Shown: positions 1 to 8,356 of the stretch, one piece after another
Layout of the letters: each line of letters opens with the position of its first letter
Numbering within the stretch: position 1 is the stretch's first letter
Assembly (NCBI GenBank): GCA_023487865.1
Contig: JAMDBG010000029.1
Coordinates: 1 to 14,810, forward strand
Reading direction: 5' to 3'
Origin: Deltaproteobacteria bacterium
Lineage (GTDB): Bacteria > Desulfobacterota > Syntrophia > Syntrophales > UBA5619
DNA: 14,810 bases
The notes under the pieces: model-generated
What the model saw: the letters and a program-made list of their open reading frames with translations, nothing else
The model's database searches: none
Told to the model about the DNA's origin: nothing
Position numbers and translations under genes: made by a program

Positions 1-124
1 GGAGGGTGTCCGTCTCGCCGATTTCCCCGATTTCCTGACAGAAATCTTTCTTCTCAGGATCGGGATGGAGATCACGCCTGCCGATTCATTTGCCGAGTTG
101 ATTTTTTCCCGGCTTGGGTATTAA
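1..124 (+). CDS. lpxK: 3' end of a probable tetraacyldisaccharide 4'-kinase (partial)
   Basis: Only the last 40 codons are present, read from base 2 to the TAA at 122-124. The tail begins EGVRLADFPDF and ends FSRLGY. It resembles the end of LpxK, where a TTEKDAVRL-like motif is followed by a hydrophobic strand (here IFLLRIGMEI) and a short helix. LpxK phosphorylates the lipid A disaccharide at the 4' position on the inner-membrane cytoplasmic face. The call rests on this short tail plus context: it sits 11 bp before waaF, and lpxK commonly neighbours LPS-core genes. The kinase P-loop lies outside the window. Another LPS enzyme cannot be excluded. Confidence 0.55.
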   Translation, partial: EGVRLADFPDFLTEIFLLRIGMEITPADSFAELIFSRLGY

Positions 125-135
125 GTGATGCGGAA

Positions 136-1254
136 ATGACAGAAAGGGTAAAGCAGGGAATAAAGGCGGTGGGACAGGATGCGCCGCTCGCGGTCAGGGG
201 AGGGAAAAGGCTGCCCGGAGCAGGAATCGAACGGATACTGATCCGGGGGACGAACTGGATCGGCGACGTCGTCATGACACTCCCCGCCGTCGCAGCCATC
301 CGCAAGACGTGGCCCGGCGCTCGGCTCTCCGTCCTCGCCAAACCCTGGGTCTCGGAGATCTATCGCCTTTCCCCGGACGTGGATGAGGTCATCGTCTTTA
401 AGGAACCCGGGCACCATGCCGGCATCAGGGGAAAGCTCCGCCTGGCCGGTGAACTCCGGAAGAACACCTTCGACTGCGCGATCCTCCTCCAGAATGCGGT
501 CGAGGCGGCGATCCTCGCCCGGCTGGCCGGTATCCCGCTTTGCGCCGGTTACAACTCCGACGGCCGGGGCCTTCTTCTCAGCCATTCGGTCCGGCGGACC
601 AGGGCGGTCCGTCAGGTTCACCAGATCGACTACTATCTCGAAATGGTCCGGGCGCTCGGCTGCGCGCCCACCGGGCGGAGCGTTCAACTGCACCCCGGGG
701 ATGATTACGGTGGCGTGGCGGAAAAATTATTTAACGAATACGGTCTCGAACCAGGACGCACCTTGCTCGGTCTCGCGCCGGGCGCCGCCTACGGACCGGC
801 AAAGAAATGGTTCCCGGAGCGGTTCGCCGCCGTCGCCGACCGCCTGATCGATGACACCGGGGCGCAGGCGATTCTGTTCGGGAGCGGCGGTGATAAGGAA
901 AGTACCAAGGCGGTCACGCGCAACGCCCGTCATCGCCTGATCGACATCGCGGGAAAAACAAACCTGAAAGAGGCCATCGCCCTGATCTCCCGCTGCGCCC
1001 TCTTCCTCTCGAACGATTCCGGATTGATGCACGTCGCCGGGGCGCTGGGAATCCCCACCGTGGCAATCTTCGGTTCAACGAATCCCGTAACGACATCCCC
1101 CGTGGGTGAGAAGAGTATCGTCATCCACCGGGACGTGCCGTGCAGCCCCTGTTTGAAACCGGTCTGCCCGACCGATTTCCGCTGTATGGATCTGATCGGC
1201 GCGGATGAGGTCTATGGTGCGGCACGGGTGCTTTTACAAGGACAAAAAGGATGA
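136..1254 (+). CDS. waaF: ADP-heptose:LPS heptosyltransferase II (GT9)
   Basis: This 372-residue GT-B glycosyltransferase of family GT9 transfers the second L-glycero-D-manno-heptose from ADP-heptose to the LPS inner core, in the cytoplasm. The N-terminal acceptor-side motif GTNWIGDVVMTLPAV is at residues 38-52. The donor half has LAPGAAYGPAKKWF at 213-226 and LSNDSGLMHVAGALG at 291-305, the usual ADP-heptose binding segment. A Cys-rich tail, CSPCLKPVCPTDFRC, follows at 336-350 and is common in WaaF. About 30 residues precede the conserved RILIRG start, more than most relatives have. The Shine-Dalgarno before ATG 136 is weak, and a GTG at 169 behind AGGGA is an alternative. The stop overlaps gmhB by ATGA, suggesting translational coupling. 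Confidence 0.93.
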   Translation: MTERVKQGIKAVGQDAPLAVRGGKRLPGAGIERILIRGTNWIGDVVMTLPAVAAIRKTWPGARLSVLAKPWVSEIYRLSPDVDEVIVFKEPGHHAGIRGKLRLAGELRKNTFDCAILLQNAVEAAILARLAGIPLCAGYNSDGRGLLLSHSVRRTRAVRQVHQIDYYLEMVRALGCAPTGRSVQLHPGDDYGGVAEKLFNEYGLEPGRTLLGLAPGAAYGPAKKWFPERFAAVADRLIDDTGAQAILFGSGGDKESTKAVTRNARHRLIDIAGKTNLKEAIALISRCALFLSNDSGLMHVAGALGIPTVAIFGSTNPVTTSPVGEKSIVIHRDVPCSPCLKPVCPTDFRCMDLIGADEVYGAARVLLQGQKG

Positions 1255-1895
1255 GGGAGGAACAGCGACAGGCGGCGGTCTTTCTGGACCGGGACGGAAC
1301 GATCAACGAAGAGACGGGGTATATGGACCGGCTGGAGAAGTTGAAGCTGGTCCCCGTTGCCGCCGAGGCGATTCGCCTGATCAATGCCAGCGGGATGAAG
1401 GCGGTTGTCGTGACCAACCAGTCCGGCGTCGCCCGGGGGCTCTTCGACGAGGCCTTCGTCGACGCCGTCCATACGCGACTCCGGGAGATGCTTCGGGCGG
1501 AGGGGGCCTTCCTCGACGGAATCTACTTCTGCCCCCACCACCCGACGGAAGGGCGGGAGCGATACCTGATGACCTGCGACTGCCGCAAACCCGCCCCGGG
1601 GTTGCTCCTCAGGGCGGCGGCGGACCTCCATCTTGATCCCGACCGCTCCTATATGGTAGGGGACACCCTGAAGGACATTGAGGCCGGGGCGCGGGCCGGG
1701 GCGCGGGGGGTCCTGGTCCGAACCGGTTACGGCTCCGAGTCCGCCGCGGATCTGGGTTCCGGGGTAGAAACAGGGCGGATGCCTCCCGGCGAAAAGGGGC
1801 AGTCCAGCAAGGTGTCGGTGATATTCCGACCGGTCCACATCGCCGAAGATCTCCTCGCTGCCGTCCAATGGATCTTGAGGGACTTGAGACCGTGA
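1251..1895 (+). CDS. gmhB: D-glycero-D-manno-heptose 1,7-bisphosphate 7-phosphatase
   Basis: This is a HAD-superfamily phosphatase of 214 residues that removes the 7-phosphate from heptose 1,7-bisphosphate in ADP-heptose synthesis. The nucleophile motif FLDRDGTINE (residues 11-20; Asp12 and Asp14) is intact. VVTNQSGVARG at 53-63 supplies the HAD motif II Thr. CRKPAPG (111-117) carries the conserved Lys, and GDTLKD (137-142) is motif IV. A zinc loop is visible as C94-P-H96 and C109-D-C111, as in GmhB. The segment after residue 160, rich in Gly, Ser and Glu, looks like a loose insertion before the last helix LLAAVQWIL, making the protein somewhat longer than typical (about 180-190). It starts inside the waaF stop (ATGA) and feeds the two flanking heptosyltransferases. 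Confidence 0.93.
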   Translation: MREEQRQAAVFLDRDGTINEETGYMDRLEKLKLVPVAAEAIRLINASGMKAVVVTNQSGVARGLFDEAFVDAVHTRLREMLRAEGAFLDGIYFCPHHPTEGRERYLMTCDCRKPAPGLLLRAAADLHLDPDRSYMVGDTLKDIEAGARAGARGVLVRTGYGSESAADLGSGVETGRMPPGEKGQSSKVSVIFRPVHIAEDLLAAVQWILRDLRP

Positions 1896-3013
1896 ACATC
1901 CTGCTCGTCAAGCTCAGCGCGATCGGCGACGTCATCCATACGCTGCCGGCACTCGCCGCCCTGAGACGTTGCTACCCGGATGCCGATATCACCTGGGTCG
2001 TCGAAGAGGCAGCCGCCGACCTGCTTTCCGGTCACCCCGACCTCGACAGGGTCCTTGTCTCCCGCCGCAAAGCCTGGATGAAAGATCTCCGACGGGGGCG
2101 GATCACAGCACCCCTAAGGGAAATGCGGGCCTTTCTCCGGGAACTCCGCAGTCGTCCCTACGATCTTGTTATCGACTTCCACGGCCTTTTCAAGAGCGCC
2201 GTCATTGTCCTTCTCAGCGGCGGAAAACGAAAATTGGGCTATGACAGCCTCCAGGAGGGAAGCGGCCTGTTTTACAACGAAAAGATCCCCGAAGAGATGG
2301 GGAAGCACGCCGTCGACCGCTACCTGGACTTTATCCGCTATCTTTCCGATGGCGGGCGCGCTGACGGTAAGACCGTCTGTCCGGCAGCGGCGCCGGAATT
2401 CACCATCGTCATCGGTGAAGAGGAACAAAGACGCATGGCGGCCCTCCTTCAGGGACAGGCGGATATCCTGGATGCTGTGGATAAGGGGGGGGGAGAAACG
2501 CAATCAGGCGGGAGGGAAATATCGAAAGGACGTTTTGTGGCCGTCAACCCGGTGGCCCTCTGGGAGACGAAGCTCTGGGAGGATAAAAAGTTTGCGGACC
2601 TCTGCGACCGGATCCAACAGAAGCTGGGGATCGGCGTGATCCTGACGGGAGGCGAGGCCGGACCGCTCAACCGGATCCAGGCGCTGATGAAGACAGAGGC
2701 CGTCAATCTCGGTGGGCAAACGACACTCCGGGACCTGGGCTTTCTCTATAGCAAGGCAGCCCTCGTCATCACCACCGATTCCGGTCCGATGCACCTCGCC
2801 TCAGCGCTGGGAACCCCTGTCATTGCTCTCTTTGGGCCGACCGATCCCGCCCGCACGGGTCCCTACGGTCCCGGCCACCGGGTCATCCGCAGGGGATTGG
2901 ACTGCATGCCCTGTTTCAGGAAACAATGCGAGACAACAAGGTGTATGAGGGAGATCGCCGTTGAAGAGGTTTTTGCGGCAACGAAGGAAATGCTGACACA
3001 GGCAAAGGAGTAA
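1892..3013 (+). CDS. waaC: Heptosyltransferase I-type LPS glycosyltransferase (GT9)
   Basis: A second GT9 heptosyltransferase, closest in style to WaaC, which adds the first heptose to Kdo; WaaQ is the main alternative. I place the start at GTG 1892 rather than ATG 1868. GAGGGA at 1877-1882 sits nine bases before the GTG, the GTG overlaps the gmhB stop (GTGA), and the protein then begins MNILLVKLSAIGDVIH, the normal start of this family, giving 373 residues. The donor-site motif TTDSGPMHLASALG is at about 294-307 and a Cys-rich segment, CMPCFRKQC, at about 338-346. FVAVNPVALWETKLW opens the second Rossmann half. Just before it, at about 189-213, lies a hydrophilic insertion, including GGGETQSGG, encoded partly by a run of nine G (2485-2493). 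Confidence 0.85.
   Translation: MNILLVKLSAIGDVIHTLPALAALRRCYPDADITWVVEEAAADLLSGHPDLDRVLVSRRKAWMKDLRRGRITAPLREMRAFLRELRSRPYDLVIDFHGLFKSAVIVLLSGGKRKLGYDSLQEGSGLFYNEKIPEEMGKHAVDRYLDFIRYLSDGGRADGKTVCPAAAPEFTIVIGEEEQRRMAALLQGQADILDAVDKGGGETQSGGREISKGRFVAVNPVALWETKLWEDKKFADLCDRIQQKLGIGVILTGGEAGPLNRIQALMKTEAVNLGGQTTLRDLGFLYSKAALVITTDSGPMHLASALGTPVIALFGPTDPARTGPYGPGHRVIRRGLDCMPCFRKQCETTRCMREIAVEEVFAATKEMLTQAKE
2485..2493 (+). repeat. G9 homopolymer inside the waaC-type gene
   Basis: Nine consecutive G bases encode the Gly-Gly-Gly of a linker between the two Rossmann halves of the heptosyltransferase. The reading frame is open across it in this sequence. Runs of this length can slip during replication or be miscalled during sequencing; gain or loss of one G would cut the enzyme in its middle. 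Confidence 0.9.
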
Positions 3014-3016
3014 AAG

Positions 3017-3193
3017 ATGGGAATCAGTAAAGAGTTATTGGAGATTCTGGCCTGCCCTCAGTGTAAGGGCAATGTGCGTCTGAACCAGACCAACGATGGA
3101 CTCATTTGCGACCGGTGCCGTCTGCTCTACGAGATCAGGGAGGAGATCCCCATCATGCTCATCGACGAGGCGAAACCCCTGACGGCTTCGTAA
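3017..3193 (+). CDS. Trm112/UPF0434 family zinc-ribbon protein
   Basis: A 58-residue protein behind a good Shine-Dalgarno (AAAGGAG, 3004-3010) and only 3 bp after the waaC-type stop. Two CxxC pairs, Cys13/Cys16 (CPQC) and Cys31/Cys34 (CDRC), form a zinc ribbon. The pattern LLEILACPQCKG, then LICDRC, then IPIMLIDEA, is that of the YcaR/UPF0434 group, related to Trm112, the activator of methyltransferases. Its bacterial role is not well defined. In E. coli the homologue ycaR lies between lpxK and kdsB, so finding it in an LPS operon fits a recurring linkage. The final codons and the TAA come from the palindromic repeat starting at 3180, so the natural C-terminus may have been altered slightly. 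Confidence 0.88.
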   Translation: MGISKELLEILACPQCKGNVRLNQTNDGLICDRCRLLYEIREEIPIMLIDEAKPLTAS

Positions 3194-3306
3194 AAAGTCC
3201 GGATGCTGCGTTGCGCTTCATCCTTCGTCATTGCGGCGTACGACTATGTACGCCTCATTCCTCAGGGTTCGCGCGCCTTGTCTGCAACCTTTTTACAAAG
3301 CCGTCA
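3180..3306. repeat. 127-bp palindromic dispersed repeat between convergent operons
   Basis: The ends are inverted repeats: TGACGGCTTCGTAAAAAG at 3180-3197 pairs with CTTTTTACAAAGCCGTCA at 3289-3306 with one mismatch. At its centre a perfect 7-bp stem, GGCGTAC (3235-3241) and GTACGCC (3248-3254), closes on a 6-base loop, and the flanking stretches show partial complementarity. The layout matches a non-coding MITE/REP-like element I remember as abundant in deltaproteobacterial genomes; copy number cannot be seen here. It contains the stop codon of the zinc-ribbon gene and nearly fills the gap to the dehydratase stop at 3326. Its arms, with A- and T-runs, could act as a two-way terminator. No transposase is encoded. 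Confidence 0.8.
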
Positions 3307-3325
3307 CGGCGGCTATCGACCCGCA

Positions 3326-5227
3326 TCAGAGAATTTCAGTAGCGGGGGGGCTGGGGGTATATTCGGGGACGATCTCCTGGAGCTTTCGTCTGATCGCCGG
3401 GGCGTCGAACCGGGCTGCCGCCTCATTCAACTCTCTGAGCCGCGCATCCAGGAGGGCGGACCACTCCTGTAAGGCCGGAGAGGCACCGGTTTGACCGTCG
3501 TTGCGAAGGACCATGATCTTTTCATGCTTCGTCGGAACGATCCCTTCCCCCACGGTAATCAATTCCTCGCAGAGTTTTTCACCGTCCCTGAGGCCTATAA
3601 AGGCAATCTTCACGTCCTTATCCGGCTCCCGACCGGAAAGCCGGATCAAATCCCTTGCCATGTCGATAATTTTCACCGGAGTCCCCATTTTCAATATGAA
3701 AATTTCCCCTCCCTGCCCCAGCGCTCCGGCCTGGAGAATCAGCTGGGCGGCCTCGGGAATGGTCATAAAAAACCGCCTGACCTCGGGGTGGGTCACCGTT
3801 ACCGGCCCCCCCTGCTCGATCTGATTCCGGAAAACGGGAATAACGGATCCTGAGGATCCCACCACATTGCCGAATCGGACCGCCATGAAACGTGTGCCGC
3901 CGTTCTGAAAGGTCTGCAGGAGCAGCTCCGTCACCCGCTTGCTCGCCCCCATGACATTCGTCGGTCGGACGGCCTTGTCTGTAGAAACAAGGACAAACCG
4001 TTCCGCGCGATGTTTGAGCGCCATTCCCATGAGGACGCGACTGCCGGTGATATTATTGAACACCGCTTCCCAGGGATTTTTTTCCAGCATGGGCACATGT
4101 TTGTAAGCCGCCGCATGAAAAACCACCTGGGGACGGTACTTTTCAAAGACGGACGTCATGAGCTTTTCATCCTGGACATGTCCCAGTATGGCCTTGTATC
4201 GATCGTAACGCAGTTTGTTGCACAGTTCCAACTCGATATGAAAGAGGTTCGACTCGCTGGCATCGAGCAGGATCAGGTTTTTGGGTTGGAAACGAACGAT
4301 CTGACGGCACAGTTCAGCCCCGATCGATCCCCCGCAGCCCGTGACCAGTATGGTTTTATTATCGAGATAGCCCTGGATTTCCTCCATATCCAGCTGCACC
4401 GGCGAACGTCCCAGCAGGTCTTCATAATTGACGTCTCTCAAGGCCTTGAGGCTGACCCGACCATCGATGATCTCACCCATTCCCGGCAGGGTCTTATAGG
4501 CGATCTGGCAGACCTTGCAGGTCTCGACAATCCGCCGTATCTGATCACCCGTGGCGGACGGGATGGCGATCAGGATCTCCTTGATCTGCTCATCTTCGAC
4601 TATTTTGGCCAAGCCATTGAGCGATCCCAGAACGGGGATGCCGTGGATCGACCGGCCGTATTTTTTCCGGTCGTCATCGATAAAGCCGATGACTAAATAG
4701 GGAAGGTGATCGTTTTCGATGATCTCCCGCAAAATCTTCTCTCCGGCGGAGCCGGCGCCGATGATGAGAATCCGTTTACGCTGGGCGGTTGGGATGAATA
4801 CCGTCTGTCCATTCCGGTCTTTTCGCAGATAGAGCGTCCTGATGACCATGCGCAGACCGCCGGTCAGAAGGAAGCTCAAGCCGCCGTCCATCACGAAGAT
4901 GGCCCGGGAATACCCTCCTGCAAATCGGTAAAAGACAAAAATGAACGCCAGAATGATGAGGGTTGAGGTTGCCGAAGCCTGCAGAAGCCGCCAGAAATCC
5001 CTCGTGCTCGTATATCGCCACATCCCCTTATAGAGGTCGAACAGGAAGAAGGTGCACAGCTTCAGCGGCAGTATGAGGATCAGCATCCGCTTGAGCTGCT
5101 GGACATAAAAGTCATCCAGGGAAAATTCGAAGCGGAAGAGATAGGCGAAGGTCAACGCCACAGCGAACAGGCACGCATCGCCAAGCAGCATCAGATAAAA
5201 ATGGGGGTTTTTCAGTTGATTCTTCAT
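3326..5227 (-). CDS. Membrane-bound nucleotide-sugar 4,6-dehydratase (WbpM/PglF/CapD type)
   Basis: This 633-residue enzyme has the full long form of the family. Four hydrophobic segments (about 12-31, 47-65, 85-103, 112-127) anchor it in the inner membrane. A CoA-binding-like Rossmann domain follows (IIGAGSAGEKIL, 155-166), then the catalytic SDR domain with TGCGGSIGAELCRQI at 296-310. The active site reads STDKAVRPTNVMGASK (415-430), with Met in place of the classical Tyr and Lys430 retained, as in WbpM and PglF. HAAAYKHVPMLEKNP at 371-385 is also diagnostic. Such enzymes convert UDP-GlcNAc to the 4-keto-6-deoxy sugar that leads to QuiNAc, FucNAc or bacillosamine. Its ATG overlaps the GT2 stop (ATGA). 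The sugar product is inferred, since no aminotransferase or reductase is visible. Confidence 0.9.
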   Translation of the reverse strand: MKNQLKNPHFYLMLLGDACLFAVALTFAYLFRFEFSLDDFYVQQLKRMLILILPLKLCTFFLFDLYKGMWRYTSTRDFWRLLQASATSTLIILAFIFVFYRFAGGYSRAIFVMDGGLSFLLTGGLRMVIRTLYLRKDRNGQTVFIPTAQRKRILIIGAGSAGEKILREIIENDHLPYLVIGFIDDDRKKYGRSIHGIPVLGSLNGLAKIVEDEQIKEILIAIPSATGDQIRRIVETCKVCQIAYKTLPGMGEIIDGRVSLKALRDVNYEDLLGRSPVQLDMEEIQGYLDNKTILVTGCGGSIGAELCRQIVRFQPKNLILLDASESNLFHIELELCNKLRYDRYKAILGHVQDEKLMTSVFEKYRPQVVFHAAAYKHVPMLEKNPWEAVFNNITGSRVLMGMALKHRAERFVLVSTDKAVRPTNVMGASKRVTELLLQTFQNGGTRFMAVRFGNVVGSSGSVIPVFRNQIEQGGPVTVTHPEVRRFFMTIPEAAQLILQAGALGQGGEIFILKMGTPVKIIDMARDLIRLSGREPDKDVKIAFIGLRDGEKLCEELITVGEGIVPTKHEKIMVLRNDGQTGASPALQEWSALLDARLRELNEAAARFDAPAIRRKLQEIVPEYTPSPPATEIL

Positions 5228-7203
5228 GTCGGATCCACACAGATGGAAAAATCTTCAATGTCCCTTGTGAGATGGGGGCTGTAAAACGGATCGTTTTTTA
5301 GCAGACTCCCCCAGCGCTCTTTCATCAGATCGATTTCGCCCTTAAAGCGGAGCTGTTTTTCCACCGTATCCTCGGGACCCCGTGTCTGCGATTCATGGTG
5401 GTAAAGCGTCAGATGGGAAAGGCAGAGGTTATAATACCCTGATTTCAAAAGCTTGAGGCAGAAATCCACATCGTTGAAGGCCACGGAAAGGGCTTCGTCA
5501 AATCCGCCCACTTCCTGAAAGCGCGCCTTTTTTACCATCAGGCAGGCGGCGGTCACGGCGGCGCAGTTTGCCGTGATCCGTAACCGGTCGAAATAGCCGG
5601 GCCGGTCATTCGCAGAGTATTTATGGCTATGGCCGGCGATTCCGCCTATCCCGAGCACGACGCCGGCATGCTGGACCGTGTCATCGGGATAGAGCAGTTT
5701 GACACCCACGGCGCCGATCCTGGGGCGGAGCGCCTGGGCCGCCATTTCGGAAAGCCAATCCTCTGAAAGCACTTCAATGTCGTTGTTGAGCAAAAGGACC
5801 AGATCGCCCTCGGCATTTCGCACCCCTTCATTGATCAGGGCGGGAAAGTTGAAGGCAATCGGCAGGGGTGCGACGCGGAAGCGCGAAGGTTCTTTCTCCT
5901 TCCAACGGCGAAACAGGTCCAGGGTTTCGGGTTCCCGGCTGTCGTTATCGACGACGATCACCTCAAAACGGTCATAGGCGGTCTTTTCGAAGATGGATTT
6001 CAGGCAGGTTTCGAGAAAGGCAGAGAGGTCACGGGTGGGAATGACGATCGACACGCGCGGCCGTCCCTGGAAGCGGTACCTCACTCGGTAACGCCCGGAC
6101 ATTCCCTCGACCGACTCGACGGAAGCCTCCTCTCCCCGCCGCTGCAGGGCTTCCCGGATGGCCCGGAGTCCGGCATCCTGGGCATACCCCTTCGTCTGAA
6201 AATTCGCCGCGCTCGATGCCGGGATAGAACGCCAGTGGTAGAGCACCTTGGGGATATGCCGGATCCTATCCGTATGCTCGGTCAGACGGAGCACCAGATC
6301 ATAGTCCTGACTCCCTTCAAAACCTTCCCGGAAACCGCCGATCCGCCGGACCAGGGCGGTCCGGTACACTCCCAGGTGACAGGTATACATGAGGGAAAGA
6401 AAGGTATCGGGCGACCAGTCCGGTTTGAAAAAGGGGCAATGCCGCTTGCCCTGCGTATCGATCTTGTCTTCGTCGCTGTATATCATATCCACATCGGAGT
6501 GGCAGCTGACGAGCGAGGCGATCTCGTACAGGGCATCGGGGGTCAATTCATCGTCATGATCCAGGAGCGCGATATATTCGCCGGTAGCCAGGGCCAGGGC
6601 TGAATTGGACGCGGCTGAAATATGACCGTTGACCTCCCTGAACACCACCCGTATGCGCCGGTCCCTGGCTGCGTATTTCTTCACGATTCGGCGGATATGC
6701 TTTGCCGTAGAGGCATCATCGGCGATACAGAGCTCCCAGTAGGGGTAGAGCTGACCCAGAACCGAATCCAGACATTTTTTCAACCAGATCTCCTCTGTAT
6801 TATAGACCGGCAGCAGGAGGGAAATGAGCGGCCGGTGCGGGAGCTGTTTTATTGCTTTTTTGATCCGATTGCGATCCCTGGATGTCAAACGATGCCTTCT
6901 CTGCCAAAGCTCGTAGACATCGAGATCCGCCAGATGAAAGCGCTCCTGAAAGGCATACCACAGACCCAGCCATCCCTCCTGATGGATGATCCGCAACGCC
7001 TTCAGGCCCCTGTGCGTCAGCTCCCTGAACAGATTCCGCAGGATCTTCCCGCCTCTGTGCGGCAGCCCCCTCAGGAAGGAGAACAGGCGCAGCAGGAGGT
7101 TCGAGAGGATGCGGATCAGCGTCCGGAATTTTCTCAGGATCACGGGCAGGGTGAGTTTTTCCTTCGTCGCCCGGACCGGATCGTTCTGCGTGGCTTCGCT
7201 CAT
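5224..7203 (-). CDS. Two-domain family 2 glycosyltransferase
   Basis: A 659-residue protein with two GT-A/GT2 modules in tandem. The first begins at about residue 124 (PLISLLLPVYNTEE) and has ADDAST at 161-166 and the metal-binding DHD in ALLDHDDEL at 212-220; SQDYDLVLRL (298-307) follows. The second begins at about 381 (RPRVSIVIPTRD), with VVDNDS at 417-422 and LLNNDIEV (471-478) at the DXD position, then FNDVDFCLKLL at 576-586. The first 120 residues are basic and partly helical, without a clear signal peptide, so it is probably cytoplasmic and peripheral to the membrane. It belongs to the O-antigen/capsule assembly group, some members of which add two successive sugars. Donor and acceptor cannot be read from sequence. 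It overlaps the dehydratase start by 4 bp. Confidence 0.88.
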   Translation of the reverse strand: MSEATQNDPVRATKEKLTLPVILRKFRTLIRILSNLLLRLFSFLRGLPHRGGKILRNLFRELTHRGLKALRIIHQEGWLGLWYAFQERFHLADLDVYELWQRRHRLTSRDRNRIKKAIKQLPHRPLISLLLPVYNTEEIWLKKCLDSVLGQLYPYWELCIADDASTAKHIRRIVKKYAARDRRIRVVFREVNGHISAASNSALALATGEYIALLDHDDELTPDALYEIASLVSCHSDVDMIYSDEDKIDTQGKRHCPFFKPDWSPDTFLSLMYTCHLGVYRTALVRRIGGFREGFEGSQDYDLVLRLTEHTDRIRHIPKVLYHWRSIPASSAANFQTKGYAQDAGLRAIREALQRRGEEASVESVEGMSGRYRVRYRFQGRPRVSIVIPTRDLSAFLETCLKSIFEKTAYDRFEVIVVDNDSREPETLDLFRRWKEKEPSRFRVAPLPIAFNFPALINEGVRNAEGDLVLLLNNDIEVLSEDWLSEMAAQALRPRIGAVGVKLLYPDDTVQHAGVVLGIGGIAGHSHKYSANDRPGYFDRLRITANCAAVTAACLMVKKARFQEVGGFDEALSVAFNDVDFCLKLLKSGYYNLCLSHLTLYHHESQTRGPEDTVEKQLRFKGEIDLMKERWGSLLKNDPFYSPHLTRDIEDFSICVDPT

Positions 7204-7245
7204 ATGAAACTACATTTTCCTCATCCGAAGGCCGGCCCTTCCCCA

Positions 7246-8322
7246 TCAGGGCAACAGGGGCACCTTTTTCCAACCGTCGCTCTGCGTGAATTCCCGGGCG
7301 GCAAAGCACCAGATGACGAGCTTTTTCTTTTTCCAGTAATTGGGATCCTTCTGAGCCCGACGCAGAAGGTTCACGCGGGCCGGCGTGGCGCCGGATCCCC
7401 GCACGGCAGCCAGATCCACAGGGAAACCCAGCTCCAGGGCGAGCTGATCGGGCAGACCCGCATCGCGGGTTTGCATGTCGTCTCCCGCGTGAAAGACGAG
7501 ATTGTGACTGTCGCCGACCAAAATGACCGGGCTTTTCTGATCGGGGGCGATGGACTTCAGGGCCCCTGGACTGCCGGTGCCTACCTGCCGGACCGACAAA
7601 ATCTCCTGGGGAAGCCCCTTTTCACCCAGGGCTTTCCAGAGATCCCCCGCGATGGGCAGAGATTTCCAGGCTGACTGATAGGTCGACTTCGGAATCGTCT
7701 TCAGCCAGGGCCGGCCTTCGATTTCCTCCCGGATCTTACGGGCGGCCAGGACACAGCCGTTCCCCGACCAATGGGTGTCCTGCTTGCAGAAAGGGGCTCC
7801 CTCCCGGTGAAAACGGCTGGCCAGAAAGAAGGAGGTCAGGTCAAGAACCCGGATCCCTTCTTTCCGCAAGAGCTGATAAAAGGCCTGCGTTTCCGTATCG
7901 ATCCGCACAGGCGGATTATCCGGAGAAATCGCCAGCCGATCGGACAGGAGGTCGGGATACACGACACTTTTGGGAGGGACAGGAACCATCAAGAGCTCGA
8001 CGCCCATCTTTTTGAGCTGCCGGTGAAAATCGATGATGGCGGGAAGCGGATCGGCAAATTCGGGTCTGGCTGCCTTACTGACCCTGGTGGCCGATGGCCC
8101 CCAGAAAGGCCCCGCGGAGACAAAGCGAAGTTCCGGACCGAAGAAGAGCCACCCCTCCTTGCCGGAAACGGTCATGGTTCCCTGCTGCTCCGCCGACCGG
8201 GAATTCACGCAGAGCGACGGTTTCACCTTCCGGACGGATTCCCCCTCCGCTGCGAAAGCGGTCACGGCAATAAACCAGAGCCCGATGCCTGTCAGGAATA
8301 CAGAAAAAACCTTTCGTCTCAT
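7246..8322 (-). CDS. Secreted AlgX/AlgJ-like SGNH acetyltransferase
   Basis: A periplasmic protein of the AlgX/AlgJ family, which takes part in O-acetylation of exported polysaccharide. Numbered from GTG 8334, it has a Sec signal peptide (basic MRRK, hydrophobic stretch, TAFAA at 25-29), a core DTHWSGNG motif at 186-193 (the Asp-x-His of the catalytic triad) and GDSH at 274-277 with nucleophile Ser276. The C-terminal strand KKLVIWCFAAREF (337-349) is typical. GTG 8334 is only 1-2 bases behind GGAGAG, so I prefer the ATG five codons in (8320-8322), with GGAGAGG 11 bases upstream; either keeps the signal peptide. It lies 22-34 bp after the larger AlgX-like gene and 42 bp before the GT2 gene. 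Acetyl is the expected acyl group but is not proved. Confidence 0.85.
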   Translation of the reverse strand: MRRKVFSVFLTGIGLWFIAVTAFAAEGESVRKVKPSLCVNSRSAEQQGTMTVSGKEGWLFFGPELRFVSAGPFWGPSATRVSKAARPEFADPLPAIIDFHRQLKKMGVELLMVPVPPKSVVYPDLLSDRLAISPDNPPVRIDTETQAFYQLLRKEGIRVLDLTSFFLASRFHREGAPFCKQDTHWSGNGCVLAARKIREEIEGRPWLKTIPKSTYQSAWKSLPIAGDLWKALGEKGLPQEILSVRQVGTGSPGALKSIAPDQKSPVILVGDSHNLVFHAGDDMQTRDAGLPDQLALELGFPVDLAAVRGSGATPARVNLLRRAQKDPNYWKKKKLVIWCFAAREFTQSDGWKKVPLLP

Positions 8323-8356
8323 CTTCCTATGCACCTCTCCAAGGGGGAGCCCCCTC

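Noticed and set aside
1212..1868. A 218-codon - strand frame over gmhB
   Set aside because: The + strand reading has all HAD motifs; the reverse reading has none.
3106..3494. Short + strand frames through the convergent gap
   Set aside because: They are readings of the palindromic repeat and of the antisense of the dehydratase 3' end.
4010..4696. A 228-codon + strand frame
   Set aside because: Antisense to the conserved dehydratase core, with no family resemblance.
6622..7674. A 350-codon open frame on the + strand across the GT2 and AlgX/J-like genes
   Set aside because: It is antisense to two well-supported genes, has no recognisable domain and crosses their boundary; it is a by-product of GC-rich codon use.
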